Shown here in pieces: positions 38,021 through 47,313 of a stretch of DNA of 52,865 bases. Position 1 is the stretch's first letter; every line of letters starts with the position of its first letter. A program made the position numbers and the translations under genes. The notes under the pieces are model-generated. The model did not search any database, was not told the DNA's origin, and saw nothing but the letters and a program-made list of their open reading frames with translations. The DNA comes from Amycolatopsis thermalba (GTDB lineage: Bacteria; Actinomycetota; Actinomycetes; Mycobacteriales; Pseudonocardiaceae): contig NZ_PQHW01000043.1 in assembly GCF_003385215.1 (NCBI RefSeq), positions 1 to 52,865 on the forward strand. Direction: 5' to 3'.

Positions 38021-39327
38021 GACGCGCGGAAGAACCGGTCCAGCACGCGGGTGCCGAACTTGAGCGCGTCCACCGGCACCCGCTCGTCCACGCCGTGGAA
38101 CAGCCCGGAGAAGTCCAGGTCGGCGGGCAGTTGCAGGGGGACGAACCCGAAGTTGCGGATGCCCAGCGTCTGGAACGACTTGGCGTCGGTGCCACCGGAG
38201 AGCATGTAGGGCAGCACCTTCGCGCCGGGGTCCTCGGCGGTGATGGAGGCGGTCATGGCGTCCACGAGCGCGCCGTCGAACGTGGTCTCGACCGGGGGCA
38301 GCTCCATCCACTCCTTCTCGATGTCCGGGCCGAGGATCTCGTCCAGCTCGCGGTCGAAGGCCTCCATCCGGCCGGGCAGGATGCGGCAGTCCACGGCGGC
38401 CTCGGCGACCGAGGGGATGACGTTGGACTTGTAGCCGGCGGTGAGCATGGTCGGGTTGGCGGTGTCGCGCAGGGTCGCGCCGATCATGCGGGAGATGTTG
38501 CCGAGCTTGGCCACGGCGCCGTCGATGTCGTCCTCGGGGAAGTCCCAGCCGGTGATCTCGGTGACGCCGGCGAGGAACTCGCGCACCGAGTCGGTGAGCA
38601 CGAGCGGGAACCGGTGCTGACCGAGCCGCGCGACCGCGGCGGACAGCTTGGTGACGGCGTTGTCGCGGTGGATCATGGAGCCGTGGCCGGCGGTGCCGCG
38701 CACGCGCAGCTTCATCCACCGGATGCCCTTCTCCGCGGTCTCCACCACGTAGGTGCGCACGTCGTCCTTGAGGTTGATGGAGAAGCCGCCGACCTCGCTG
38801 ATCGCCTCGGTGGCGCCCTCGAACAGGTCGCGGCGGTTTTCCACCAGCCACTGGGCGCCGAACTTGCCGCCGGCCTCCTCGTCGGCGAGGAAGGCGAAGA
38901 TGATGTCGCGCGGCGGCACGATGTTCTCGCGCTTGTAGTGGCGGGCCAGGGCCAGCATGATGCCGAGCATGTCCTTCATGTCGACGGCGCCGCGGCCCCA
39001 CACGTAGCCGTCCTGGACGGCGCCGGAGAACGGGTGGACCGACCACTCGGAGGCGTCGGCGGGGACGACGTCGAGGTGGCCGTGCACGAGCAGCGCCCCG
39101 CGGCTGGGGTCGGCGCCGGCGAGGCGGGTGATCACGTTGTGCCGGTTGCGCCCGCCGGACTCGACGTAGTCGATCTCGTAGCCGACCTCGGTGAGCTTCT
39201 CCGCGACGAACTCCGCTGCCGCCTTCTCCCCCACCAGCGTGTCCGGGTCGCCGGTGTTGGTGGTGTCGATGCGGATCAGCTCGCTGGTCAGCGTGACGGC
39301 TTCGTCGGCCGCGATCTCGATGCTCAC
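38017..39327 (-). CDS. M20 family metallopeptidase, second copy
   Basis: 436 aa from a GTG. Its metal site matches the M20 peptidase at 11049: His84 and Asp86 in GHLDVVPAD, Asp116 in GRGAVDMKD, Glu150 and Glu151 in ADEEAGG, and SGGTDAKSF near the end. The two proteins are paralogues along the whole length. Here the gene is next to a DNA-binding YjbR-HhH protein rather than an importer, so its substrate may differ. The open frame further upstream is antisense to the nucleotidyltransferase pseudogene. Confidence 0.93.
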   Translation of the reverse strand: MSIEIAADEAVTLTSELIRIDTTNTGDPDTLVGEKAAAEFVAEKLTEVGYEIDYVESGGRNRHNVITRLAGADPSRGALLVHGHLDVVPADASEWSVHPFSGAVQDGYVWGRGAVDMKDMLGIMLALARHYKRENIVPPRDIIFAFLADEEAGGKFGAQWLVENRRDLFEGATEAISEVGGFSINLKDDVRTYVVETAEKGIRWMKLRVRGTAGHGSMIHRDNAVTKLSAAVARLGQHRFPLVLTDSVREFLAGVTEITGWDFPEDDIDGAVAKLGNISRMIGATLRDTANPTMLTAGYKSNVIPSVAEAAVDCRILPGRMEAFDRELDEILGPDIEKEWMELPPVETTFDGALVDAMTASITAEDPGAKVLPYMLSGGTDAKSFQTLGIRNFGFVPLQLPADLDFSGLFHGVDERVPVDALKFGTRVLDRFFRAS

Positions 39328-39351
39328 GCCGCCATTCCTATCATCACGCGG

Positions 39352-40004
39352 GTGCGAGATCAGCTGGAGCGGGCCGTCGGGCTCGTCCGCGACGTCACCG
39401 GCGCGGCGCTGCTCGGCGTCTACCTCCACGGTTCCGGTGTGCGCCGGAGCCTGGACCAGCGGCAGCGGCGGGCGCTGCTGGAGGGCTTGCTGGAGATCTC
39501 CGCTCCGGCCACCGCAGCCCGGCCGGTCGAACTCACCGTCGTCGTCCAGTCCGAGATCCGTCCCTGGCGGTTCCCGCCGTCCGGCGACTTCCTCTACGGC
39601 GAGTGGCTGCGGGACGACCTGGAAGCGAGCGGGCCTCCCCGGCCCGGCCCGATGGCGGACCTGGCCGTGGTGCTCACGATGGTCCTGGCCGGTGACCAGG
39701 TCCGGGCGAGCGTCGCGGGCATCCCGGAGCTGCTCGCCGAACTGGACGACGACACCCGCGACGTCGTGCTGACCTTCGCCCGCGTCTGGGCGACACTGTC
39801 CACCGGCGAGATCAAGTCCAAGGAGGCCGCCGCGGACTGGGCCCTCGCCGTCTCCCGCCGGCACACCGCCCCGTGCTGGCGCACGCCCGCGATCTGTACC
39901 ACACCCGCCACTACGCGGACGAAAGCTGGAGTCCCGACCTGCGGGCGCGGGTGCGGCCGCACGTGGACGAGGTCCTCGCCCGCATCGGCCGGCTGCGGGC
40001 CTGA
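39352..40004 (+). pseudogene. Broken aminoglycoside nucleotidyltransferase (ANT(3'')/ANT(9) type)
   Basis: The piece LLGVYLHGSGV is followed at once by RRSLDQRQRRALLEG, where intact relatives carry GGLRPxSDLDLLV between them, so the catalytic Asp motif is deleted (near 39441). A second in-frame gap follows VLAGDQ near 39697; relatives have about 20 more residues there. Later, ALA at 39841-39849 should continue (R)LPPAHRPVLAHARDLY, but one base is missing, so the encoded frame goes wrong. The restored frame ends at TGA 40002-40004 with ARVRPHVDEVLARIG. Intermediate pieces RPVELTVVVQSE, GDFLYGEWL and WATLSTGEIKSKEAA are well kept. No active enzyme can be made. Relatives add AMP to streptomycin or spectinomycin. 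Confidence 0.85.
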
Positions 40005-40005
40005 G

Positions 40006-41076
40006 TCAGGGCCGGGAGCCGATCCCGGTGCCGATCTCGCCGATGCGGCCTGCCGCGGAGTCGGCGGCCAGCGGCGGGGTGTTCATGCCCGCGCCGGCAC
40101 GCAGACCGGCCAGGAACTCGCCGATCGCCTCGAGGCCGTCGTGGCGCGGGATCCAGCCGAGTTCCTCGCGGGCGCGAGTGGTGTCCATGATCGGCAGCCG
40201 CAGGACGGTGTCGAGCAGGCCGGGTGAGGCCGGCAGCAGGTGGGCGTACCAGCCGGCGGACACCGCCGCCCGCAGCGTCCACGTGGGCACGGGCACGGTG
40301 CGGGCGCCCAGCAGGCGGGCCAGTGCCTTGGCGTCGATGACCGGGTCGGCGGCGATGTTGAACGCGCCGCGCACGTCGGTGAGCGCCGCCAGGCGGAACG
40401 CTTCGCCGATGTCGGCGGAGTGCACGGCCTGCACCCGCAAGCCGGCAACGTCCGGGATGACCGGGATCAGCGACGGCCGGGCCAGGCTGCCGGGCAGGAA
40501 CGGGCCGGCGAACAGGCGGCGCTGCTCGGAGGCGGCTTCGCGTTTGAAGACGAACGCCGGGCGCAGCCGCACGACCCGCACGCCGGGATTGGTTTTCTCG
40601 AACCCGTCCAGGTAGCGCTCCAGGTAGGACTTCTCGCGCGGGTAGGCGGCCGCGGGCCAGCCGTGGGTGGGCCAGGTCTCGGTGACCGGGCGGTCCTTCG
40701 GGCCGGGCGAGTAGGCGCCGACCGACGAGGAGTACACCAGGGCGGGCACGTGCTCCCGGGCGGCGGCCTCGAACACGCGGATCGCGCCGAGCACGTTGGC
40801 GCGCCAGGTCAGCGCCGGGTCGTGGGTCGGCTGGAACAGCCACGCGAGGTGGACGACCACGTCGGCGTCGCGCACCAGGTGGGCGATCTGGTCCTCGGCC
40901 AGGTCGGCGGTGCGCCACCGCAGCTTCGGCACGCTCCACTCGGGTTCGCGGCGGACCACGCCGAGGATCGACGCCACCGCCGGGTCGCGGCTGAGCGCCT
41001 GGACGGTGCTGGTGCCCACGTTGCCGCTGGCGCCGGTGACCACGACGCGCAGGCCCTTGCTCACTGGCGAGTTCAT
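40006..41076 (-). CDS. NAD-dependent epimerase/dehydratase-type SDR
   Basis: 356 aa, extended SDR. The dinucleotide loop is TGASGNVG at 14-21; the Ser/Tyr/Lys set is Ser117 or Ser118 (VYSSSVGAY) and Tyr145-Lys149 (YPREK). It resembles nucleotide-sugar epimerases or actinobacterial dehydrogenases of unknown substrate. The start is the ATG at 41076; a GTG six bases upstream is also in frame. The gene ends one base past the pseudogene stop on the other strand, so the two converge tightly. Confidence 0.88.
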   Translation of the reverse strand: MNSPVSKGLRVVVTGASGNVGTSTVQALSRDPAVASILGVVRREPEWSVPKLRWRTADLAEDQIAHLVRDADVVVHLAWLFQPTHDPALTWRANVLGAIRVFEAAAREHVPALVYSSSVGAYSPGPKDRPVTETWPTHGWPAAAYPREKSYLERYLDGFEKTNPGVRVVRLRPAFVFKREAASEQRRLFAGPFLPGSLARPSLIPVIPDVAGLRVQAVHSADIGEAFRLAALTDVRGAFNIAADPVIDAKALARLLGARTVPVPTWTLRAAVSAGWYAHLLPASPGLLDTVLRLPIMDTTRAREELGWIPRHDGLEAIGEFLAGLRAGAGMNTPPLAADSAAGRIGEIGTGIGSRP

Positions 41077-41117
41077 GCGCACGCGGATACCCGGCGGGCC
41101 GGGGCGTCAACCGTCGC

Positions 41118-41142
41118 GTTTGGTGCGGCCGGGATCGGGGAC
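41118..41142 (+). promoter_or_regulatory. Possible SigB/SigF-type stress promoter
   Basis: GTTT (41118-41121), then 15 bases, then GGGGAC (41137-41142), 30 bases before the SDR start. The layout is that of a general-stress promoter (GTTT, about 15, GGGTAT), with a weak -10. The genes downstream fit stress response, but this is a pattern match only. Confidence 0.3.
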
Positions 41143-41171
41143 ACCTCGGGGCAGATGAGGAAGGAGTGCGC

Positions 41172-42017
41172 ATGGGACAGCCACCCCAGCAGCAGGAACC
41201 GCCGGGCGTGACGCACGAGATGGAGCCCGCGCCGCGGGACCGGATGGCCGGCTACACCGGGCGCGGATTGCTGCGCGACAAGCGCGCGCTGGTGACCGGC
41301 GGGGACTCCGGCATCGGGCGGGCGGTCGCGATCGCGTTCGCCAAGGAGGGCGCCGACGTGGCGATCGCCTACCTGGAGGAGCATTCCGACGCGGAGGAGA
41401 CCGCGGAGCTGGTGCGCAAGGAGGGCCGGCGCTGCCTGTTGCTGCCCGGCGACCTCGGGGAGCGGGAGCGGTGCCGCACGATCGTGGACGAGACCGTGCG
41501 CGAGTTCGGCGGGCTGGACGTGCTGGTCAACAACGTGGCCACGCAGCAGGAGCTGGATTCGCCCGAGGATCTGACCGACGAGCAGTGGATGCGCACCTTC
41601 GACGTGAACATCCACAGCTACTTCCGGGTGACGCACGCGGCGCTGCCGCACCTGGGCGAGGGCTCGTCGATCATCAACACCGCGTCGGTGAACGGGTTGC
41701 GCGGCAACAAGTCCCTGATCGACTACTCGGCCACCAAGGGCGCGGTGATCGCCTGGACCTACGCGATGGCGCAGGCGCTGGCCGGCCGGGGCGTGCGGAT
41801 CAACGCGGTCGCGCCGGGTCCGGTGTGGACGCCGCTGATCCCGGCGACGATGTCGGGCGAGCACGTGGAGAAGTTCGGGCAGCAGGTGCCGATGGGGCGG
41901 GCGGCGCAGCCGGACGAGCTGGCGCCGTCGTTCGTGTTCTTCGCGTCCGGCCAGCTGTCGTCGTACTACACCGGTGAGGTGCTCGCCGCGCTCGGCGGCG
42001 AGACGCTGCCGGGCTGA
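41172..42017 (+). CDS. SDR oxidoreductase, YghA-like
   Basis: 281 aa with a classic SDR core: TGGDSGIGR at 42-50, NNVATQQ (a variant of NNAG), the catalytic Ser in NTASVNG and YSATKGAV with the Tyr-Lys pair, then APGPVWTPL. The N-terminal extension rich in Pro and Gln (MGQPPQQQEPPG) is normal for the YghA/stress subgroup. GGAAGGAG lies 5 bases before the ATG, which decides this start over the GTG six bases upstream. It heads a compact + strand run with a small acidic protein and a ChaB-type protein. Confidence 0.93.
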   Translation: MGQPPQQQEPPGVTHEMEPAPRDRMAGYTGRGLLRDKRALVTGGDSGIGRAVAIAFAKEGADVAIAYLEEHSDAEETAELVRKEGRRCLLLPGDLGERERCRTIVDETVREFGGLDVLVNNVATQQELDSPEDLTDEQWMRTFDVNIHSYFRVTHAALPHLGEGSSIINTASVNGLRGNKSLIDYSATKGAVIAWTYAMAQALAGRGVRINAVAPGPVWTPLIPATMSGEHVEKFGQQVPMGRAAQPDELAPSFVFFASGQLSSYYTGEVLAALGGETLPG

Positions 42018-42026
42018 GGAGGGACC

Positions 42027-42299
42027 ATGCCGCAGGAGCCAGTGTCGGAGCAGCAGGAGAACCTGGAGCTGGACGCCGAGCCGGAGCCGCTGGAGGACCC
42101 GGTGACCTGGCGGGTGACCGATCCGGACCGGGCGGTCGAACCGGATTCGGAGGCCGCGGCCGAGCAGGTGTCGGCGCCCGACCGGTCCAACGAGCTGATC
42201 GACGCCGAGGGCACCGAGATCGGTGAGGACCAGGGCCGCCGCCGGCCGGCCGGGGGCGCCGAGCAGCAGGCGTTGCGGGTCGAGGACGGCGAAGTTTGA
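42027..42299 (+). CDS. Small acidic protein of unknown function
   Basis: 90 aa, strongly acidic and disordered-looking (EQQENLELDAEPEPLEDP; EAAAEQVSAP), with no Cys, no membrane segment and no recognised domain. GAGGGACC precedes the ATG, 9 bases after the SDR stop, so it is probably co-transcribed. Small acidic proteins near ChaB and SDR genes are common in actinobacterial stress loci; that is context, not evidence of role. Confidence 0.7.
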   Translation: MPQEPVSEQQENLELDAEPEPLEDPVTWRVTDPDRAVEPDSEAAAEQVSAPDRSNELIDAEGTEIGEDQGRRRPAGGAEQQALRVEDGEV

Positions 42300-42357
42300 C
42301 GTACGGGCGTCCCGGGAAACCGTCGGCCAGGCACGAGAGGCGACAGGAGGTGCTCCG

Positions 42358-42756
42358 ATGCCTGGACGTGAGGCCCTGCCCAGCACGCTGAAGCGGTCGT
42401 CGAAGAAGGCGCAGGACACGTGGGTGAAGACCCACGATTCGGCGGTGGAGACCTACGGCGAGGGCCGGCGCGCGCACCAGACGGCGTACGCGTCGCTGAA
42501 GCACTCGTTCGAGAAGGTCGGCGACCACTGGGAGGAGAAGGGCCGCAAGGGCCCGTCGGACAAGCAGGCCGCGCGGGGCGCCGGCCGCAAGCCGGCGAAG
42601 ACCGCCGGCGGGGTGGACGCCTCGGCCAGCAAGCAGCACCTGTACGACGTGGCGAAGAAGCTCGACATCAAGGGCCGCTCGTCGATGAACAAGAACGAAC
42701 TGGTCAAGGCGATCCAGAAGGCCAACGACCGGGAGACCGCGAAGGCTCGCCGGTAG
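42358..42756 (+). CDS. ChaB family protein with Rho-N-like C-terminal domain
   Basis: 132 aa. The first half matches Cha[57 protein letters not shown]. The second (residues about 90-130) is a Rho-N-like helical unit ([33 protein letters not shown]). Very basic. ChaB was named for cation transport regulation, but the Rho-N part suggests nucleic-acid contact. GGAGG at 42346-42350 gives a clean ribosome site. It closes the SDR - acidic protein - ChaB run, which a strong terminator follows. Confidence 0.88.
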   Translation: MPGREALPSTLKRSSKKAQDTWVKTHDSAVETYGEGRRAHQTAYASLKHSFEKVGDHWEEKGRKGPSDKQAARGAGRKPAKTAGGVDASASKQHLYDVAKKLDIKGRSSMNKNELVKAIQKANDRETAKARR

Positions 42757-42779
42757 CGGTCCGGCAGGTACTGGTTGAG

Positions 42780-42807
42780 GAAGGGCCCGGCTCCGGCCGG
42801 GCCCTTC
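42780..42807. terminator. Bidirectional hairpin terminator after the ChaB gene
   Basis: Perfect 12-bp arms (42780-42791 and 42796-42807) around a TCCG loop, 24 bases after the ChaB stop and 17 bases from the end of the opposing membrane-protein gene. Confidence 0.85.
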
Positions 42808-42824
42808 GTCATGCCCGGCCGCGC

Positions 42825-43502
42825 TCAGGCCGGGGGCAGTGGCGGGCGCCCGTGCCGGTCGATCGTCTGGCGGGCCGGGCGGGGGACCCGCCAGTCGAGA
42901 CGGGTGCCGGCGCTGCGTTCGAGCTTGGTGAGCACCTGGCGGGCCGCGGCGAAGGCGGCTTCCTGCTCGGCCGGGGTGGCCGCGCCCTCGGCCAGTTCGA
43001 GCAGCTTGATGCCCTGGTTGATCAGCGCCCGCTCGTCGGTGGTGAACCGCGAGGCGCGCAGCTTGTCGGCCGCCTCGCAGGCCGCCCGCCACGCCTGTTC
43101 CGCGTTCTCGGTGGCCGCGACGTACTTGCGGGCCACCTCGGTGGGCGGGTAGCTCTCGGTGTGCAGCGCCATGGCCTCGTGGAACGCGTCGATGAACCGG
43201 CTGGTCGAGGGCACCGCCGGATCGGCGAGCGCGGGCCGCCGCAGGACCTGCTTCGGGTCGGATTCGTAGTCGCCGTACTCCCCCGCGATCCGGGCGTACC
43301 GGTCACGCGCGGCGTCCCACAGGGCGCGCAGCGACTCGGCGGCGTCGGGGGCGTCGACGGGCCGTCCGGGTGGCCGGGACGGCGCGGGGTGCGCGCGGGC
43401 CTGCCAGCGCTGGTGCATCGCCGCGCGGGAGTAGGACGCGGCCAGCACCCAGATCAGCACCATGATGGGCCAGATGAACGCTCCCAGGTCTTGGTAGGGC
43501 AT
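42825..43502 (-). CDS. Membrane-anchored protein of unknown function
   Basis: 225 aa. One N-terminal helix ([21 protein letters not shown]) then a Pro/Arg linker and a long helical soluble part ([48 protein letters not shown]) that could form coiled coils. It ends with a Pro-rich, basic tail. No known domain was recognised; similar single-helix proteins with helical tails occur in many actinobacteria. GGGAGC precedes the ATG at 43502. It is divergent from the CoA-enzyme gene, with 153 bp between the starts. Confidence 0.75.
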   Translation of the reverse strand: MPYQDLGAFIWPIMVLIWVLAASYSRAAMHQRWQARAHPAPSRPPGRPVDAPDAAESLRALWDAARDRYARIAGEYGDYESDPKQVLRRPALADPAVPSTSRFIDAFHEAMALHTESYPPTEVARKYVAATENAEQAWRAACEAADKLRASRFTTDERALINQGIKLLELAEGAATPAEQEAAFAAARQVLTKLERSAGTRLDWRVPRPARQTIDRHGRPPLPPA

Positions 43503-43655
43503 CGGCTGCTCCCTCACCACGGCGGCGCCCGGCGCGAGCGCCCTGCCTCCATGATGCGCCTGGTTCCGGGTGGCGGTGGAATGTGCGCCACACCCGCCCG
43601 CCCGGCGCGCCTGGCACAATCCGGGGCACTGCACGACGACGAGTGGGGAGCGCCG

Positions 43656-44756
43656 ATGGGGCCGCTGGCCGGGATCAAGGTGCTGGAACTGGCGGGCATC
43701 GGCCCGGGACCGCACGCGGCGATGATCCTCGCCGACCTCGGTGCGGACGTGGTGCGCGTGGAGCGGCCCTCCGGTGGCCTGCAGGTGCTGCCGCCGCAGG
43801 CACGGGACCACGTGCTGCGCGGCCGCCGTTCGATCGCGGCCGACCTGAAGACCCCCGAGGGCAAGCGGCTGGTGCAGCAGCTGATCGACAAGGCCGACGT
43901 GCTGCTGGAGGGCTTCCGGCCGGGGGTGGCCGAGCGGCTCGGCGTCGGGCCGGAGGACTGCCTGGCCCGCAACCCGCGCCTGGTCTACGGCCGCATGACC
44001 GGCTGGGGCCAGGACGGCCCGATGGCGCCGCGGGCCGGTCACGACATCAACTACATCTCCCTCACCGGCGCGCTGCACGCGGTGCGTGACACCGCCGGCA
44101 AGCCGATCCCGCCGCTGAACCTGGTCGGCGATTTCGGTGGCGGCTCGATGTTCCTGGTCACCGGGGTGCTGGCGGCGCTGGTCGAGCGCGCGGGTTCCGG
44201 GCGCGGCCAGGTGGTGGACGCGGCGATGGTCGACGGCGCGAGCGTGCTGCTGCAGATGGTGTGGGCGCTGCGGGCGCAGGGCGCGTGGGCCGACGAGCCG
44301 GGCACGAACCTGCTCGACACCGGCTGCCCCTACTACGACACCTACCGGTGCGCCGACGGCCGGTACATCGCGGTCGGGGCGCTGGAGCCCCAGTTCTACG
44401 CCGAGCTGCTCAAGGGGCTGGGCCTGGACGGTGCGGACCTGCCCGCGCAGGGCGACCGCGGCGGCTGGCCGAAGCTGCGGGAGCGGTTCACCGAGGTCAT
44501 CGCCTCCCGCACCCGCGACGAGTGGACGGCGGTGTTCGCCGGCACGGACGCGTGCGTGACGCCGGTGCTGTCCTTCGCCGAGGCGGCGGAGAACGAGCAC
44601 CTGGCCGCGCGCGGCTCGGTGCGGGACATCAACGGCGTGACGCAGGCCGCGCCCGCCCCGCGCGACTCCCGCACGGCCAACGCGGAGCCGGCGCCGCCGG
44701 CCACGCCGGGCGCGGACACCGCGGAGGTCATCCGCGACTGGGGCGTTCAGGCCTGA
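43656..44756 (+). CDS. Alpha-methylacyl-CoA racemase-type family III CoA enzyme
   Basis: 366 aa of the CaiB/BaiF family. Two parts mark it as racemase (AMACR/MCR) rather than CoA-transferase: His in [15 protein letters not shown] and Asp in [13 protein letters not shown], which with a later Glu form the proton-transfer set. These enzymes invert the alpha-methyl centre of branched acyl-CoAs so that beta-oxidation can proceed. The end has [23 protein letters not shown]. The gene ends inside the last 10 bp of the opposing gene (44747-44756). Confidence 0.9.
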   Translation: MGPLAGIKVLELAGIGPGPHAAMILADLGADVVRVERPSGGLQVLPPQARDHVLRGRRSIAADLKTPEGKRLVQQLIDKADVLLEGFRPGVAERLGVGPEDCLARNPRLVYGRMTGWGQDGPMAPRAGHDINYISLTGALHAVRDTAGKPIPPLNLVGDFGGGSMFLVTGVLAALVERAGSGRGQVVDAAMVDGASVLLQMVWALRAQGAWADEPGTNLLDTGCPYYDTYRCADGRYIAVGALEPQFYAELLKGLGLDGADLPAQGDRGGWPKLRERFTEVIASRTRDEWTAVFAGTDACVTPVLSFAEAAENEHLAARGSVRDINGVTQAAPAPRDSRTANAEPAPPATPGADTAEVIRDWGVQA

Positions 44757-45277
44757 GCCGGCCGCGGCAGCCCCACCTGGTCCGGCACCACGCGGACCAG
44801 GTCGCGTAGCCAGGTCTCGACGTCGTCGGGCCACCACCGGCCGGACGGCAGCCGGGAGAGCGCTTCCCGCACGGCGGGCACCGTCGGCGCGGCCGGGACG
44901 ACCCGGCTGGGCGCGGCGCCCGCGAGCACGCCCAGCCACCAGTGCTTCCCCGTGGCGGGCAGGGATTCCGGGTCGAGGACGAGGTAGTAGTCGGGCAGCA
45001 GCGTGGCGCCCCGGCGCAGGTCGGCCACCGCGGTCTCGATCGCGACCTCCAGGGTGCCGGGTGGTGCCTGCCGGTCGAAGAACCGGGCCCAGGCGTCGGC
45101 GACCCCGGCGAGCGGATCCCGGTCGTGCACCACGTACGCGGCGTGGGTCTGCCCCACGAGCGCGGCCGCCTCTCCGGAGGACGCCACGCGGACGTTGGCC
45201 AGCCCGTCGAGCCCGGCGAGGACCTTCTCGCTGCCGGAGCCGGCGAGCACGACGACGGTGCTGTTCGGCCTTGCCAT
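44747..45277 (-). CDS. Conserved hypothetical actinobacterial protein
   Basis: 176 aa, soluble, with no recognised domain. The N-terminus ([26 protein letters not shown]) and the Trp-containing segments ([39 protein letters not shown]) look like a Rossmann-like or regulatory fold, but this is a guess. ATG at 45277; a TTG nine bases upstream is less likely. Its last 10 bases overlap the end of the convergent racemase gene, so the two transcripts overlap. Confidence 0.72.
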   Translation of the reverse strand: MARPNSTVVVLAGSGSEKVLAGLDGLANVRVASSGEAAALVGQTHAAYVVHDRDPLAGVADAWARFFDRQAPPGTLEVAIETAVADLRRGATLLPDYYLVLDPESLPATGKHWWLGVLAGAAPSRVVPAAPTVPAVREALSRLPSGRWWPDDVETWLRDLVRVVPDQVGLPRPAQA

Positions 45278-45367
45278 GCCGTCCAACCTACCGACGGAAG
45301 TCGTAGGCCGGACAGAGGTCTGGACCTCTCGCTGGAGTGTGGGCTAGGTTACACCCGGGCCATTAAG

Positions 45368-45380
45368 TTGCCCGCGGCAA
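45368..45380. promoter_or_regulatory. Possible operator before the GH3 gene
   Basis: TTGCC-CGC-GGCAA: 5-bp arms with a 3-base spacer, 29 bases before the glucosidase start. It could be a site for a sugar-responsive repressor. The arms are short, so chance is possible. Confidence 0.3.
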
Positions 45381-45409
45381 CAAATCCGATGTGTCAAGGA
45401 GGACCACGG

Positions 45410-47263
45410 ATGAGACCCCGATCTGTTCGCCGGAGATCCCTGTTCACCGCGCTCGCCGCCACCGTCGCACTCACCTCCGGTGCGACCTCGGTGTCGGCGG
45501 CGCCCGTCCAGCGCGGACCCGCCTACCTCGACCCGGGCAAGCCCGTCGCGGTGCGGGTGACCGACCTGATGTCCCGCATGAGCCTGGACGACAAGCTCGG
45601 CCAGATGACCCAGGCCGAGCGCAGCGCCATCGCCGACCCCGCCGACATCGCCACCCACCGGCTCGGGTCGCTGCTGTCCGGCGGCGGCTCCGTGCCCACC
45701 CCGAACACCGCGCAGTCCTGGGCCGACATGTACGACGGGTTCCAGCGCGCCGCGCTGACCGCTCCCCTGCGCATCCCGATCATCTACGGCGTGGACGCCG
45801 TGCACGGCCACAACAACGTCCACGGCGCGACGATCTTCCCGCACAACATCGGCCTGGGCGCCACCCGCGACCCGCATCTGGTGGGCCGCATCGGCGACGC
45901 GGTGGCCGAGGAGGTCTCGGGCACCGGCGTGGACTGGGACTTCGCGCCCTGCCTGTGCGTGGCCCGCAACGACCGCTGGGGCCGCACCTACGAGTCCTTC
46001 GGCGAGACCCCGGAACTGGTCTCGTCGATGTCCACGATCATCGACGGCCTGCAGGGCCGGTCCCTGTCCGGCCGCGATTCGATCCTGGCCACGGCCAAGC
46101 ACTACGTCGGCGACGGCGGCACCACCGGCGGCGTCGACCAGGGCAATACCGAGCTGACCGAGCAGCAGCTGCGCGCCATCTACCTGCCGCCGTTCCGGGC
46201 CGCGGTCCAGCGCGGGGTCGGGTCGGTGATGATCTCCTACAGCAGCTGGAACGGCGTGAAGATGCACGCCAACCGCTACCTCGTCACCGACGTGCTCAAG
46301 GGCGAGCTGGGCTTCACCGGGTTCGTCGTGTCGGACTGGCAGGGCATCGACAAGATCGACGGCCAGGAGGGCTTCACCGCCGAGGAGGTCCGCGCCGCGA
46401 TCAACGCGGGCGTGGACATGGTGATGGTGCCCTACGACTACGTGAAGTTCATCGACACGCTGCGCGCCGAGGTGCAGGCGGGCCGGGTGCCGATGAGCCG
46501 CGTCGACGACGCCAACCGCCGCATCCTGACCAAGAAGTTCCAGCTCGGCCTGTTCGAACGGCCCTTCACCGACCGCCGCTACACCTCGACGGTCGGCAGC
46601 CCGGCGCACCGGGCACTGGCCCGCCAGGCGGTGCGGGAGTCGCAGGTGCTGCTCAAGAACGACGGCGGTGTGCTGCCGCTGGACCGCGGCGGCCAGAAGA
46701 TCTTCGTGGCCGGCAAGAACGCCGACGACATCGGCAACCAGAGCGGCGGGTGGACGATCACCTGGCAGGGTTCCAGCGGCCCCATCACACCGGGAACCAC
46801 GATCCTGCAAGGCATCCGCGACAAGGCGCGCGCCGGCACGGTCACCTACGACCGGGGCGGCGCCGGCATCGACGGCAGCTACGACGTCGCGGTCGCGGTG
46901 GTCGGCGAGACGCCGTACGCGGAGTTCATGGGCGACCGGCCGGCCGGCCTGGGCCTGGACGCCGAGGACCTGGCGACCATGCAGCGGCTGAAGGACTCCG
47001 GGGTGCCGGTGGTGGTCGTGCTGGTGTCCGGCCGGCCGCTGGACATCGCGGCGGAGCTGCCCGGCTGGGACGCGCTGCTGGCGTCGTGGCTGCCGGGCAC
47101 CGAAGGCGGCGGGGTCGCCGACGTGCTGTTCGGCGACTACAACCCGTCCGGCAAGCTGCCGGTGACGTGGATGCGCAGCGCCGCGCAGCAGCCGATCAAC
47201 ATCGGCGACGGGCAGGACCCGCTGTTCCGCTACGGGTTCGGCCTCCGCTACGGCCGGGGCTGA
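45410..47263 (+). CDS. Secreted GH3 beta-glucosidase
   Basis: 617 aa. Signal peptide about 1-32 with a twin-arginine-like RRRSLF start and SVSAAP cleavage region; the twin-Arg pattern is only suggestive. The (beta/alpha)8 domain has the substrate pieces KHYVGDGG and NTELTEQQLR and the nucleophile Asp309 in VVSDWQG. The alpha/beta sandwich domain follows (VLLKNDGGVLPL to GFGLRYGRG). No fibronectin-type third domain is present, as in plant/actinobacterial exo-beta-glucanases of this size. AAGGAGG at 45396-45402 precedes the ATG at 45410. It can release glucose from beta-glucans outside the cell. Confidence 0.93.
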   Translation: MRPRSVRRRSLFTALAATVALTSGATSVSAAPVQRGPAYLDPGKPVAVRVTDLMSRMSLDDKLGQMTQAERSAIADPADIATHRLGSLLSGGGSVPTPNTAQSWADMYDGFQRAALTAPLRIPIIYGVDAVHGHNNVHGATIFPHNIGLGATRDPHLVGRIGDAVAEEVSGTGVDWDFAPCLCVARNDRWGRTYESFGETPELVSSMSTIIDGLQGRSLSGRDSILATAKHYVGDGGTTGGVDQGNTELTEQQLRAIYLPPFRAAVQRGVGSVMISYSSWNGVKMHANRYLVTDVLKGELGFTGFVVSDWQGIDKIDGQEGFTAEEVRAAINAGVDMVMVPYDYVKFIDTLRAEVQAGRVPMSRVDDANRRILTKKFQLGLFERPFTDRRYTSTVGSPAHRALARQAVRESQVLLKNDGGVLPLDRGGQKIFVAGKNADDIGNQSGGWTITWQGSSGPITPGTTILQGIRDKARAGTVTYDRGGAGIDGSYDVAVAVVGETPYAEFMGDRPAGLGLDAEDLATMQRLKDSGVPVVVVLVSGRPLDIAAELPGWDALLASWLPGTEGGGVADVLFGDYNPSGKLPVTWMRSAAQQPINIGDGQDPLFRYGFGLRYGRG

Positions 47264-47266
47264 CCA

Positions 47267-47299
47267 CGCCCGGGGAAGCACGGCCTTGAGGCCCGGGCG
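47267..47299. terminator. Possible hairpin after the GH3 gene
   Basis: CGCCCGGG (47267-47274) and CCCGGGCG (47292-47299) pair as an 8-bp stem with a 17-base loop, in the 50-bp gap before the convergent gene. The loop is long, so this is weak. Confidence 0.3.
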
Positions 47300-47313
47300 G
47301 TCACGCGCGCCGG

